Assembly (NCBI GenBank): GCA_030248135.1
Contig: JASANC010003315.1
Span: 1 to 64,000, forward strand
Length of the DNA stretch: 64,000 nt
From: Theristus sp. LFF4_11
Taxonomy: Eukaryota; Nematoda; Chromadorea; Monhysterida; Xyalidae
Direction of reading: 5' to 3'
A program made the translations under genes and the position numbers. This document shows positions 45,385 to 58,200 of the stretch, piece after piece. The notes under the pieces are model-generated. The model ran no database searches, was not told the DNA's origin, and was given only the letters and a program-made list of their open reading frames with translations. How positions within the stretch are numbered: the stretch's first letter is position 1; each line of letters starts with the position of its first letter.

Positions 45385-46263
45385 AAGTAGTCAGCATGTT
45401 TGTGGCAAAAAAAAACTTTTCTACCAGATAAATTGAACAGAAAAAGAAAACAGTTATGAAAAATGCTACTCTATGTACAATCAAACTACGATATCACACC
45501 CACAGCACTCAAATCTGGCTTGAGACTCTAAATTGGTGAAAATATTGTGGATCAAAATTGAGAAAACAACTATTGGTAATTTTTTCAATTATTATGTCAG
45601 CTATCACAAATGGATTGATTGATTTTGAAGCTTTTTTGATTGCTTTGAGATAGATCATTCATATGGCAGTAGAATTGGTATTGATTGGTTACAAAAAGAG
45701 ATATGACTTTCTTACGTTTCCATCATATCATCCGATCTCCAGGCAAGTATTTTTCAATCATGACAAAAGTTGTTTGGTGAAGTGAAATCCTGAAATGCTC
45801 CAATTAAAAACAAACTAGAGCAAAAAATCAGACCCCGTAAACAACCAAAAAACGTAGTTGACTGGATTTTATTTGATCACAGATAATACTCTTTGTATGC
45901 GGAAGTGCGGCCAGAAGTGAGTGTCTGAAAAAGGAAAAAAATGATAAGTTGACGAGTGAAAAAAACGCCTACAATGCAAAAGAATTGTACACTTTTATTG
46001 CAACAAGACGGAAAAGAATACACAATAAAAAAGCTTTCCGGCTTCTTAATTAAAATTTTATGACGGGCTAAATCATTTGATCATACACAGTTTCACGTCA
46101 CGATTTCTGATTACATGCGTTTACCACGTCACGACACATATAGAACCATATCGACAAAGAGCCGCCGTGAAACAGGTACAGGTTCACAGCCTGTATACAT
46201 TGATTGTTTTTCCAGTGTGGTGCCGCCCCCGCTGGCTTGATTTACCTGTGGATGTGCGTACCC

Positions 46264-49200
46264 CTAGCTGTATTCCCCATAATACTGATGCTGCAGCGTT
46301 GCGGTGTGCGAGCGGGGCGGCGTCAACGTGTCGTTGAATCGAACGAAACTGGGCGTTATGGTGGACGTGTCGTGCAACTGCGACTGCTGCAACAGTTGCG
46401 CATCGTGGTACAGCATTCGACTCGATTCGCCATCGTTGTAGAGCACTGCAATCAACAGCAATAAATAATTGCACTGAAACATGACGACAAACAGATGTAA
46501 TAATGCATTGTATGAATCCGTGAAAGGCCCATCTACGCTGGCATGTATAGGGTTAGGGGCTTTGAAAAAAAAATTTTTTTATTTTTTTTTCGTTTTTAAA
46601 AAAAAATTTGGATTTTTTTTCAAACTTAAAAAAAAATTTGAAAAATTTTTCTTCTACTTTGCTCTGAAAATTCGATTTATGGCATAATTTTTTGAAAGTT
46701 CAAACCAAATTTTCTTCCCAACTTCTTTGTGTGCTTAGGTACATATCATTATTTGGTCATTTTGACCGACGTACTCCATGTTTTTCGATTTGGATGACTT
46801 CTAGAGTCAATTTTTAGCGTTGAAATGACTTAACTGAATTGAAATATCGTTTCAGAAATCGTTTTCTTGCAACTTAGAACATGTTTTTTCAGTCGGTAGG
46901 CCATGAGATGAACATGATATTTTGTTGATTGGCGTATGTTATAGGTCTACAATGGAGTTGTGCGATATATTGTTAAACAATTGGAGCGGAGATGTTGGTT
47001 AATACCACATCACACGACCGTTTTTCAGATACCCGATAACATGGCCACATGTTAAAACTTGCGTGCTGAGCTAAACTAACGTGTTAAACTTGCGTCTGTC
47101 AGTTGCCCGCAACGTGATCGCGAAATCATGCATGGTACGTGTTTTCGATACGATGATTTGAAGAGTGGGCTCTCGCCATGTGGCAGATAGCATAGCTGGT
47201 TGAACCTGAAAGTAAGTGTCTTGGGGGGGGGGGGGGCGACCGGGTCGACAGGGGTTGCCGACTTAGCTACAGCAAACAGGAATTTTTGAACACAGTCAAA
47301 TTTTGGTATTTTTCTAAAGAGGAACAACTAAGAACGGTTCAATATTCAAGTACACGTCGAAAATTGTCCTGTTTTACTGTTGAAAATGCAACTTTCCCTC
47401 TATGAAATGGACATAATTTCAATAAAACACGATTTTCGCTCTTATAGTTTTCCGGATCGTTCTGAAAATAGTCTAGATGAACTCAGCTCGACGAGACGCT
47501 TCGAACAAACCTAACTTGTAAAAAAAAATTTAAAAAAAAATTTTTTTTTAATTAAAAAAAATCCGGATTTTTTTTCCCCTAACCCTAGGCATGTACGTCG
47601 ACGTACAGACAGACGCCACGAAAAATCGTCACGTGGAATTACGAGTTCCGGCATAGAAACAGAAACTACCCACCCGAATGCAGTCGAACGTCAGTACATA
47701 GCGGACATTTCTGTCTACGATGATTTTACAAAAAAAAAGAGAACTAACAAAACGATAAACTGAAAGAAAACATTGACCTTTCAACAACCGAAAAGAACCG
47801 CAAACAAAACTCACACGACTGCGTGTGCGTCGAATCAGTGTCGAGCATTTTCGCCGTCGCGTAACTACTGGGAGCGCCCACACGATCGTACGTGTCTTGG
47901 TGAAGATGAACATGTTGGTGGTATGGTGAACGGTTTCTAGAAAACACAGACGATGTCCAAGAAAACTGTGTTGTTCAGTTGTGCTCCGTGAAACTGTCAA
48001 CTCTTTTCGGTAGCTCCGCCACGTCGGTTCCTGGTATGATTCCAACAATTACAAAGGTTCCGGTTCCGACCCAACAAAGCTCCGCTTGTGAGACGCTGAG
48101 AGCGCTCTGTGTCGGTGAATTTCGTAACAGCAAACAAGAAAACTGAAGTGAAATAATGATCGACCTGGCCACTTGCGGCGCCTGCTGGTGAACGCATTGG
48201 CGGGCGATGCAGAGGCCGAGCAGCAGGATGATGCCGACGCTCGCTGACAAACAGAAATACAGCACCAGCTTCTCCTTGCGTTCTGAAATTCGGGGCATTC
48301 ATTTCGGTTATTTCGGTTTACAGAAACGCAATCTACATAGCCTTCATTGTCCCAACTCCATTCTGGAGTTTCAGAGCCCGTTTTAGGCCAAGCGGTATAC
48401 CAATGTGCTCTGAACCCCTTTTCGGTTTTGCTGGGTTCGCTTTCGCTATTTTCCCAAGCGAATCCGAAGTGCTTTTTAGCCGATGAATGGTGGAATATAA
48501 GTTGACCGCTACACATGTACACGGGTGTTGTACAGCTACACTGGTCGAGTTTAGATTCTTGGATTAAACTTTTGGGGGACAAAAAAGTGCTACAACACCT
48601 TTCATGAACTGATAGGTTCTCAGCCAATTGTCCAGCAGACTGATTGCGTTCGGGACATTCGGTGGAAGCTGGGTGACTGGAATCGGAAATTCCATGGTGC
48701 TGTGCGGTTCGTCCGTTGATGGGCCGTGTGGCGTTGCTGAGGGACTGACCGGTGGCACATAGGGCGACGGCTCAAAGGCGGCTGAAGAGTAGATTCATTA
48801 GTGATGAGTTTATTGGGGCAGTATTGTGGGGCGGCATGTTTCAAAAACGGTCGATCACGCATAAAGAAGCTGAAACGAATCCACTACCGACCAGGCCGCG
48901 GCACACCGTCGTTGTTGAAATGGTGCGTTGCGCCGAGATCATCGGCGTCATCACTCTCCCGGTGTGCACCCGGTTTCTCCGGTGTGCTCGATCCAGCAGA
49001 CACCGTCGGCGACGTGAACAAGCGATTCTGATTGTCGATCAAGATCGTCGAAAACTCTCTCGGCGTCAGTGCAGCGCTCGTCGTTGAGGTGGTGGTGGTG
49101 GTGGTGGTGGTGGACGTGCTCGTGGTGGTCGACAAGCTGGCCGTGGCGGCGATGTTCTTGATTTCGAGACCGACGGCCGATTCGGACACCACGGCTAGAC

Positions 49201-52200
49201 GGCCCTCGAGCGCCGGCTGGCTGAACACCGTTTCGTTGACTGGAATTTTTATTCGTTTCACTTTTTTGCGTTCAGTTTTTATGTTTCGTTTGTCTTATGC
49301 ATTTATAACTGAACGTTCCACGTGGAAACACGAAAACGGACAAGAAAGATTGATGCAGATTGATGACCCGTCATATTCCCACAAATCAACCGCGTTCAAA
49401 TGATGCGTTCCGATTATTTGAAATGGTTCGTCACCTAATTTTAAGGTCATGATGGGAGAACCACACACACATCCTTTCTTGAAAATCAGGGGACCATAAT
49501 TGGTTAAGCCATTCCAAAGAACCTGAACGCAACTTTGAAACTTATGGAGCTCACGATACATTGCAGTCTATCCGGCAAACTTCCCACTCAATCTGACTAT
49601 CGGGATCGAGTCCCGCCAAGTGGAGTATATGTATAACTTATTTTTTCAAACGTGTCCCACGGTGACTCAGTCAAGCCAAACAGAAATGTTGGTGCCTGTG
49701 CTTGACAAACGGGCGTTTTTAAAGAAAATGACGTCATTCCGGTGCCGACACGTTTGAATAAATCCACAATACTGAAATACAGAGAAAACTCGATGGGCAC
49801 CCCACTCGACGGCGTTCTATACGTTTTTCTGGGTTAGCCCTGGCTAAACACATCCCTAAAATTGCCAACAACAACAACACTCACCACAAATGTAGATCAC
49901 ATGGAGGTATTTTGCGACACCGGACGGACAGGGACTGCCGAACTCTTCTTCGGAGACCCTCAGCGAGCATTGCTTCTGCGCGTAACAGTCTGGAATCATC
50001 TTCGCCAGCACGTCCGTTACGCAATCTGTTCAAATAATTTGGAGAATGAAAAGCCATCATTGGTTTTGTTTTGTGTTTTTTTTTGAAAATAACACTTGCT
50101 GCACCGGGTGAATAATAACTAGGCCACTACAGCATGTGGTCCCGTACAGAAAAGGTACATGATAATAAAGTAATTTTTTGTGCGTTAACAGAAACGTGCC
50201 ACGGTATATATAGTGCTCCACGGAGTGATTTCCCTCAAATTCGCCTGAGCGGAGTGAGGGACCTCCAAGTTGAAGTGACTGAACAGTCTCGAGGAATTGA
50301 CCCCGGTGTTTCCAGTGCCACTCAGTCCCTTCATGGCACTTTTCTCTTCTTTTGGTTCAGTGACTCAATGCGCGCCTACAGTAGCTGCAGTCGCAGGACT
50401 AAAAAGATCGATAACATACGATGTCGAACCGAACGGCGTCTTATTTTTATGCAGAACCAACCTTCGGACACCTTGTCAGTGACGCATTCGTTCGACCCTG
50501 GCGAGTACCTGCTTCGACCGTAGATCGCCGAATGGATGGCCAACCTTTGGCCGGGCCGACACGACAGACCACCGGTGACGCCCTGGCAGAAGAACGTCGT
50601 CGTGAACTCTTCTGAAGAGCAAAAAAATGAAAAAGTGAAAACGAAATGACGCATAATTTGCATTTTTGTCAGAGATTGGGTTTAGATTAGAGATTGAATT
50701 TGGTGGTCAACCAAACATTCGGCAACACCGATATTCATGCGAAAACTCGCTTTTCATGGTTTGTTACAGAGTTTCTTTCTTTGCGTGTTATTGCGGAAGC
50801 AGCGAAAAAATATTGTAAATTGACCAAATTGACCTGGTCAGCATCTTGGTCAGTTTATTTTTTTGGTGAACAGTGTTTTTGTTATTTTTCACGTTCTTTT
50901 TTTGTTACTTTTTGCCTTTCCACGTGTTGTCCAGTCCAGTCCACACCGTCCAACAAACCATATAGCCAAACGTGACCCAACCCAAACACAGAAATTTCAC
51001 AGAAACCATAAATTTTGCTCGACTTAAAAACCACCAATTCTTTATATTTCGATGTTGTTATGGCCCATAACCCCATACCCGCATAAAAGGTTAGATCATA
51101 ACTCACTGTTTATTGCGGAATTTCTTTTCGGAAACAACTATTTGTTGAGCTACACACCATAATGGATAGATCTGGGAACTTTTTCAAAGCACAGAAACTT
51201 TTTTTTCTGAAAATGTCTCTCACTGACTTTGTGACAAGCACTGCTTGGCGCCTGCGAAAATATAAACGCACGCGTGATCATAATTCAGAAAATTTGTGTT
51301 CACTTTGAAAAGCCAGGAAAATCTTACTGTTTTGACGTCACCAACACAGTAAATCATTTTTGAAACAACAAGTTGTTTTTGGAAAGAAAAAATGTCACTA
51401 ACATGAGGCACTTTGTCGGATCTGAACAAATGTCAGAATTTTCAAAAAAGTGTTTTTGACAGTTCCAGTGTCACACGTGCCTTGACAAGTTTTTTGGTGT
51501 ACATTGTACTGTGCTGCCAGTTGATTGGTTGGCCACAATCTGGTTCAGTATTTGAAGTGAGAACATCGATTGGATCAACGTGAATGGAATGGTAACACCG
51601 CTGTGTTTCAATTGTGCACGATTTTCGATTTTTATTAATTTGGATTTTGCTCATACTTTTTTGATAAATAAATTTCAATATGAAAAATCATCCCCGCATT
51701 ACATTTCAAGTTCAGCTCTCAAGTGTGAACATAAACAACAATATGCAACAAACACACATCACTGAATGCCTCGCTTTTTTGCTTTCTCACGGGACAAACA
51801 TCCGCACAAACAAAGCTCAAACAAGAAGAGAACCAAAATGTCAGCTGAACAAAGTTTCGCATCTAAACAAGTCAGCGTCAACAACTTTTGTTGCGTTTTT
51901 CATTCATCTCACACACAAAACATTCATCAATACGGTGTATATTTTCAATTGCGCTTTTTTTGGGTGAAAACGAAAATCGGACATGTGTTGGTTGGTTGAG
52001 TATCTTTGTGACGCCTTTTCGAGACCAAATAAATTATGGTCTGCCTAAACTTTGGCATTTCAGCAGCGAAAAAGTTTGCACATTATATTTGTGGAGATTG
52101 GCCATCCATTTTGTGCCCTTTGATTGCGTAATGCGCAAGTCTGAAATTGAAGGAATGTGGAGAGACGAGGCGTCAAAATTTGAAAATTCACAGTGTCAAG

Positions 52201-55200
52201 TTTCGTTGTTCGGGGAATTTTTTTAAACAAAACATTGAAAATTAACACAAACCATCGTTTTTCATGTACTTACAAAAGTTTCACAGTCCCCTCAAAACAA
52301 TGGAAGATCATGAAACCAATCAGCGACCCCTTATTCAAATCGCACCCAATATAACATAACCTAACCAAGTGTAACTTAACAAACTTGAACAGACTGTTCG
52401 AAACAATATCAAAATGTGCAATGACAATGCAAAAAAGCTCTGGTGGTGCCCTGGAATGCGGGATATACGGTATGTTCGGTCTCGGCACGATTTGGTTGGC
52501 TCTATCGGAAAAAATACTCTAGATCGCAAAGGACATTATTCCAGGCACGAAGTAAAGAAAAACGAAAAACTGAGTCGAAATTATAGTTTTCCACCATCGT
52601 CAGTCTTGGCGATCACAAGCGACATATTTTCAATAAGATCGTGTCGAGACCGAATACAATATAAAAGTCAAAACTCCGTGAACCAAAGTTCTTCTGCATG
52701 TAGTTTGCAAACAAAACAATTATTTCTTTTGTTGTGAAAACGAAAATCCCGTGAAAAACCACAACGTCCAACGTCACGCATAATACAAACTACCAAATGT
52801 TATATTGTTCTAACGTGTTGCTGCAGACAGTATTTATTTTAACGAGTTTTTTTTCAAAGCAGGCGTTTAAAAGACGATTAGCTGCTACCAACGCACACTG
52901 TAGTGTTTTCGGCGTTGTTTATGGGTTGTTGCCGCTGTTGCAGCGTGCGTGTGGCCCGCGTTTACAAACGCAACTTAGAAAATGTTTAAGAGCGAGCTTT
53001 TCATTTTGGAACATACCCGTAGCATGTAGTATGTATGTGATGATGTGGTGGTAATGGCTTTCGTTTTGAAAAATTTGTTCTACGCGTAAATTATGGTGTT
53101 ACCCACAAGTGCGAAAGTTTTGTTCTTCCGTCTCCCTTGAGAATTTAGAGCAAATCGAAATTTCTGTTCTTGGACTTTTCGACACGGAATTGTGAAGAAG
53201 ATGGTTTTGACGCAATGACGTAACCGGTGCAAAGTTTATGATTGGCAGCGTGATGATTGGCAGCACCCGCTTGAAGCGACCAATCAGCTCAGTTTAAAAT
53301 AATATGCGACCATATTTATTCAAAACTATCACGTTCTATTTTCTGAGACATTTTAAGCTAAGTAGTGACTGATGTAAACTTCCCTGCTCATATTTTCCAC
53401 ACGAAAGAAAACTTTACAACAACTATAATGAACGATTCGCAGAACATAAAAAACGTCTACAATGGTTGCTTTACGCTCATAAACCCTTCATTCAAACGTT
53501 TTTACTCTGACACACTTCAATAGTAGTGCCTTCTTGACAGAACAGCAGCGGTGTTTTTAGCGACTCCTGGAGTGTCCCTGATCATCTATCTATTACCTAA
53601 AAAGCTAGCGTCAGGAAAAGTTCCTTGCTGCACACAGTCTTTCAAACAAAGGAACAGAAACATCGAACGTCTTCTCCGAGTTTACTACTAAAATACCTTT
53701 TAAAATGACACAATTTTGTGTCACCCCAAGAAAGAACATTGGAAAAAAAATTGGTGGGGGTTGGTAAGGGGGGAAATGGTTTGGGGGGGGTTAAAAAAAA
53801 ATAAAAGGGGGTGGGGGGGAATTATCTAAAAATGCGTGAGACGCATATAAAAGGAGGAATATGGCCTTGTGTAAGCAGTGAAAGACTTGGCTCGACAACG
53901 CTTTTCAAGTCTCTGATGTGGTACAAACGGATACAAGTACATAAGAGTCATATTTTTGCGCCGTTTATTTATGATTTCGGTTGCACGGCAACCCTCGTGC
54001 TGTGTATTGTAGACAAATGACCTTTCACATTTGCGGATTTCGGGCATTTAGCGACCACTAAAACTACTAAAATAACAATCAGACTTTAGCTCGCTGACAC
54101 TGGTTTGTTCAGGACAAATTGTATCGCAGAAGCATTGCGGAACGCAAGGTCTCCTGTGGCAAAGGCAATGACTCACGGGACAGACGGTTTATCCTGCCAC
54201 ACTAGTTGAAGGTGACACCGGTAAAAAAGGTGAAAAATCAACGGAAGACAACTCCTTTTTGTCACTGGTGCTGGTGTGTACACAGCGGTGCGTACGTTAA
54301 CAACAACGAAAAAGCTACATGCAACAATGTTTTGCAATCTCTAATTTTTCTGTTTTTGCACAGAATTTACAGAATTTCGCACATGGCGTGATTTTAGATT
54401 AAATCGAAGAGAACAATTAAAAAATAACTTCAAAGTTTTACGCTTTTCAGCAAAACGAAAACGAAAACGAAAACTTTCGGATTCGCTGCCCTCCGGGGAT
54501 ATAGCGACCGCAGGCCACCGAAACCGAAATCGGGCTAAGATCACTGGTGCCCCCAGGACAGAGCGGGGCTTAGAGGCTGCCCCCCTCACATGCCGAGGGT
54601 ATTGGTTCCACGGGATGGTGAGCCGTCCATTCCCCAATCCCACCGGAGTTTGGTACCTTCGGGTTTCCGGAATCGGTGGGGGGCGTGCTTCAAAAAAAAA
54701 CAAACGCGGCGCAAAAATATGACCCTTATGTACTTGTATCCGTTTGTACCACATCAGAGACTTGAAAAGCGTTGTCGAGCCAAGTCTTTCACTGCTTACA
54801 CAAGGCCATATTCCTCCTTTTATATGCGTCTCACGCATTTTTAGATAATATTCTGACTTTTACATAAGCCCCGAAGATCGGACCAAAATCACAATTCGTT
54901 GGTCACACATTCTTCTAAACCCCGGACAACTCAGGTTTTTCATTTTTCGTTTTTTAGGCCGATTTCTCCTGTGCCATTTCTACGGCCGATTCCCCAAAAT
55001 CGTCACGATTCAGTACCTAGAATCGCTCACAAAAGAAAAACTGACCCAAAAGCCGTGATCGGCGTAATGAATTACCATGGAAAACACCGTTTTCTTGTTT
55101 TTTATTTCTGGACCGGTTTCGCTAAATTCCACGGCCGATTCACCATAAATCGTCACGATTCAGTATCTAGAGTTGCTCATACAAGAAAACTAACCCAAAA

Positions 55201-58200
55201 TCCGTGATCAGCACATTGAATTACCCTGGAAAAACCGTTTTCTCGTTTTTCATTTCTGGACCGATTTCGCCAACTTCCACGGCCGATTCGCCCGAAATCG
55301 TCACGATTCAGCATCTAGAGTTGCTCACGTAAGAAAACTAACTCAAAATTCGTGATCAGCGCATTGAATTACCCTGGAAAACACCCTTTTCTTGTTTTTC
55401 GTTTCTGGACCGATTTCGCCAACTTCCACGGCCGATTCGCCCGAAATCGTCACGATTCAGCATCTAGAGTTGCTCACGTAAGAAAACTAACCCAAAATCC
55501 GTGATCAGCGCATTGAATTACCCTGGAAAACACCCTTTTCTTGTTTTTCGTTCCTGGACCGATTTCGCCAACTTCCACGGCCGATTCGCCCGAAATCGTC
55601 ACGATTCAGCATCTAGAGTTGCTCACGTAAGAAAACTAACCCAAAATCCGTGATCAGCGCATTGAAATACCCTGGAAAACACCCTTTTCTTGTTTTTCGT
55701 TTCTGGACCGATTTCGCCAACTTCCACGGCCGATTCGCCCGAAATCGTCACGATTCAGCATCTAGAGTTGCTCACGTAAGAAAACTAACCCAAAATCCGT
55801 AATCATCGCATTGAATTACCCTGGAAAACACGCTTTTCTTGTTTTTCGTTTCTGGACCGATTTCGCCAACTTCCACGCCCGATTCGCCCGAAATCGTCAC
55901 GATTCAGCGTCTAGAGTTGCTCACGTAAGAAAACTAACCCAAAATTCGTGATCAGCGCATTGAATTACCCTGGAAAACACCCTTTACTTGTTTTTCGTTT
56001 CTGGACCGATTTCGCCAACTTCCACGGCCGATTCGCCCGAAATCGTCACGATTCAGCATCTAGAGTTGCTCACGTGAGAAAACTAACCCAAAATTCGTGA
56101 TCAGCGCATTGAATTACCCTGGAAAACACCCTTTTCTTGTTTTTCGTTTCTGGACCGATTTCGCCAATTTCCACGGCCGATTCGCCCGAAATCGTCACGA
56201 TTCAGCATCTAGAGTTTCTCGCGTAAGAAAACTAACCCAAAATTCGTGATCAGCGCATTGAATTACCCTGGAAAACACTCTTTTCTTGTTTTTCGTTTCT
56301 GGACCGATTTCGCCAACTTCCACGGCCGATTCGCCCGAAATCGTCACGATTCAGCATCTAGAGTTGCTCACGTAAGAAAACTATCCCAAAATCCGTGATC
56401 AGCGTATTGAATTCCTACGGACTAAACATTTCTGCTATTTTTCGTAGCTCAGACAAAATTTGTAAGACTGAAAAAATGATACCCAGTCAAAATGCTACGA
56501 ATTTTCAAAAAATGCACAATTTTGACCCAAAAAATGCCCGGGCAAAAAATAAACTAAATTTTCAGAATCTACGGATGAATTTACCCGAGGAAAAATTCTT
56601 GTTCAACTGTGAAAGTGTTCCAGCTAAAAATTGAAAGGGCGAACACTTAAAACCAGGTGACAACCCTGCGAACTTTCAAAAAAACCCAATTTTTACCCCA
56701 AAAAAGGGTCGGGGCAAAAAATTAACTCATTTTTCCAAATCTACGGATGAAATTACCCTAGGAAACATTTTTCTTCAACTGTGAAAGTGTCCCAGCTAAA
56801 AATTGAAAGGGCGAACACTTGAAACCCGGTGAAAACGCTGCGAACTTTTAAAAATGCCCAAATTTTTACCCAAAAAAGTGGTCGGGGCAAAAAATTAACC
56901 CATTTTTCCAAATCTACGGATGAAATTACCCCAGGAAACATTCTTGCTAGACTGTGAACGTGTCGCAGGTAAAAACTGAAAGCGCGAACACATGTTGATT
57001 ACATACCGGAAAAAAAAAGAGATAGAAAAATAAGTAACACTGTTTTCAGAATAGGTTTTTCGTGTCTACAGCGTATGAAAAGTAGTCGGATAAAAATTTT
57101 TTCGCGGCTCCAAGCACAACTTTGGGTGTTCGTTTCGTGTGCACAGAACCAAGTTTGTGGCTTATACTATGCTCGCTGGAGGAAGCGAGCAAATTTGAAA
57201 AACGCGCGCGAGAGGATAACGGCTCATATAATGCGTGATGCGCTGTCCGCTCGCTGGCGCTCGCTCGCGCATCCGCATGATTAAGTACAACTGATCGTTC
57301 AACAATCGGCCTTACCAAATGTTGTGGTTTTGACCAATTTTCTGGCTGTTGTGAAGCCGCGAAAACAAGAGAAAGGTTTTAACCAACGGAAAAACATAAA
57401 CTCACTGGGTTGACATTTATAAGAGACTGTCAGATATTTGCTTGTGGTCGGGCACGGGTCACGACCAAAGAACCGAGGTCTTGCGTTGATCCGGCACTTT
57501 CGTTTTGATCGGCATTTTTTGAGGACTTTCTGAAAAAATGGAAAATCACAATTGAGATTGGCGTGAACTTTCAAAATCCCCAAAGTTCATGTGGATGCAT
57601 ATTCTCTAGGAATGGGTGGAGGGTGTCCCCTGTTTGCGCGAAAAGATTTGCTTTTATCCCGCAACAAACTGAATTGCTGTAAATCTGAACTTTCTGTAAA
57701 ATTGAACCATATTCAGTTGTGAACATTTTAGTGTCTCGGGGCTGTTCCGTTATCTGTGAGCTGTTTTAATTTTGCTGAACCATTCCTGTCCAGCGGCTGT
57801 CTGAGACACATTATCACAAATTGAGAAGAACGCTGATTGCACTTTTCCAGACACTTTGCTTGACAGTTATTGAGCCCCACAGCCAATTTCATGCAATCGA
57901 ATAGCAAGCACTCAATTCGAAAGTTCAAATTCAGCTCGGCACACTGATTACAACTATAACCATTAAATGACGTTCACTTAAAATGCGGTGTCCAATATAT
58001 CATCTGGTGTTCATTGACTGTCCCAGATACGTTTTTCGGCGGAAAAATTCGCCCTCAGTGATTATTTTCACTCAGTTGAAACAAACAGAAAAATCGTGTG
58101 CTCACGCAAACGTTCCATAAAAACAACCTATGTATCTATACTTCCAAGCCAAAAATTGCCCGAAACGTTCACCCGGGAATGACCGTGTCTTTTGAGTCCC

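Larger units (their letters stand above)
42015..46263. other. Intergenic between astacin and EVA-1, transposon-rich
   Basis: No coding exon is supported. It holds a composite TA-flanked element (42886-43770) with an embedded family Q MITE copy, a half copy of family P (43919-43983), an inverted-repeat pair around AACTTTGCCACTA (44663-45384) and a segment shared with 33728-33799 (45204-45264). TTTATT at 45994-45999 (AATAAA on the minus strand) lies about 265 bases beyond the EVA-1 stop and may be its poly(A) signal. The plus-strand frame 42100-42534 has no recognisable features. Confidence 0.5.

Noticed and set aside
49032..49403. Plus-strand 123-codon ORF with poly-Val
   Set aside because: Antisense of the ACC-encoded Thr linker of EVA-1.
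53811..54020. Duplicate ORFs with HIKGGIWPCVSSERLG
   Set aside because: Both lie in the mirror arms of an inverted-repeat element and have no independent gene features.
55000..56400. CRISPR-like array
   Set aside because: The whole 149-bp unit is conserved, with no variable spacers, and the genome is eukaryotic.
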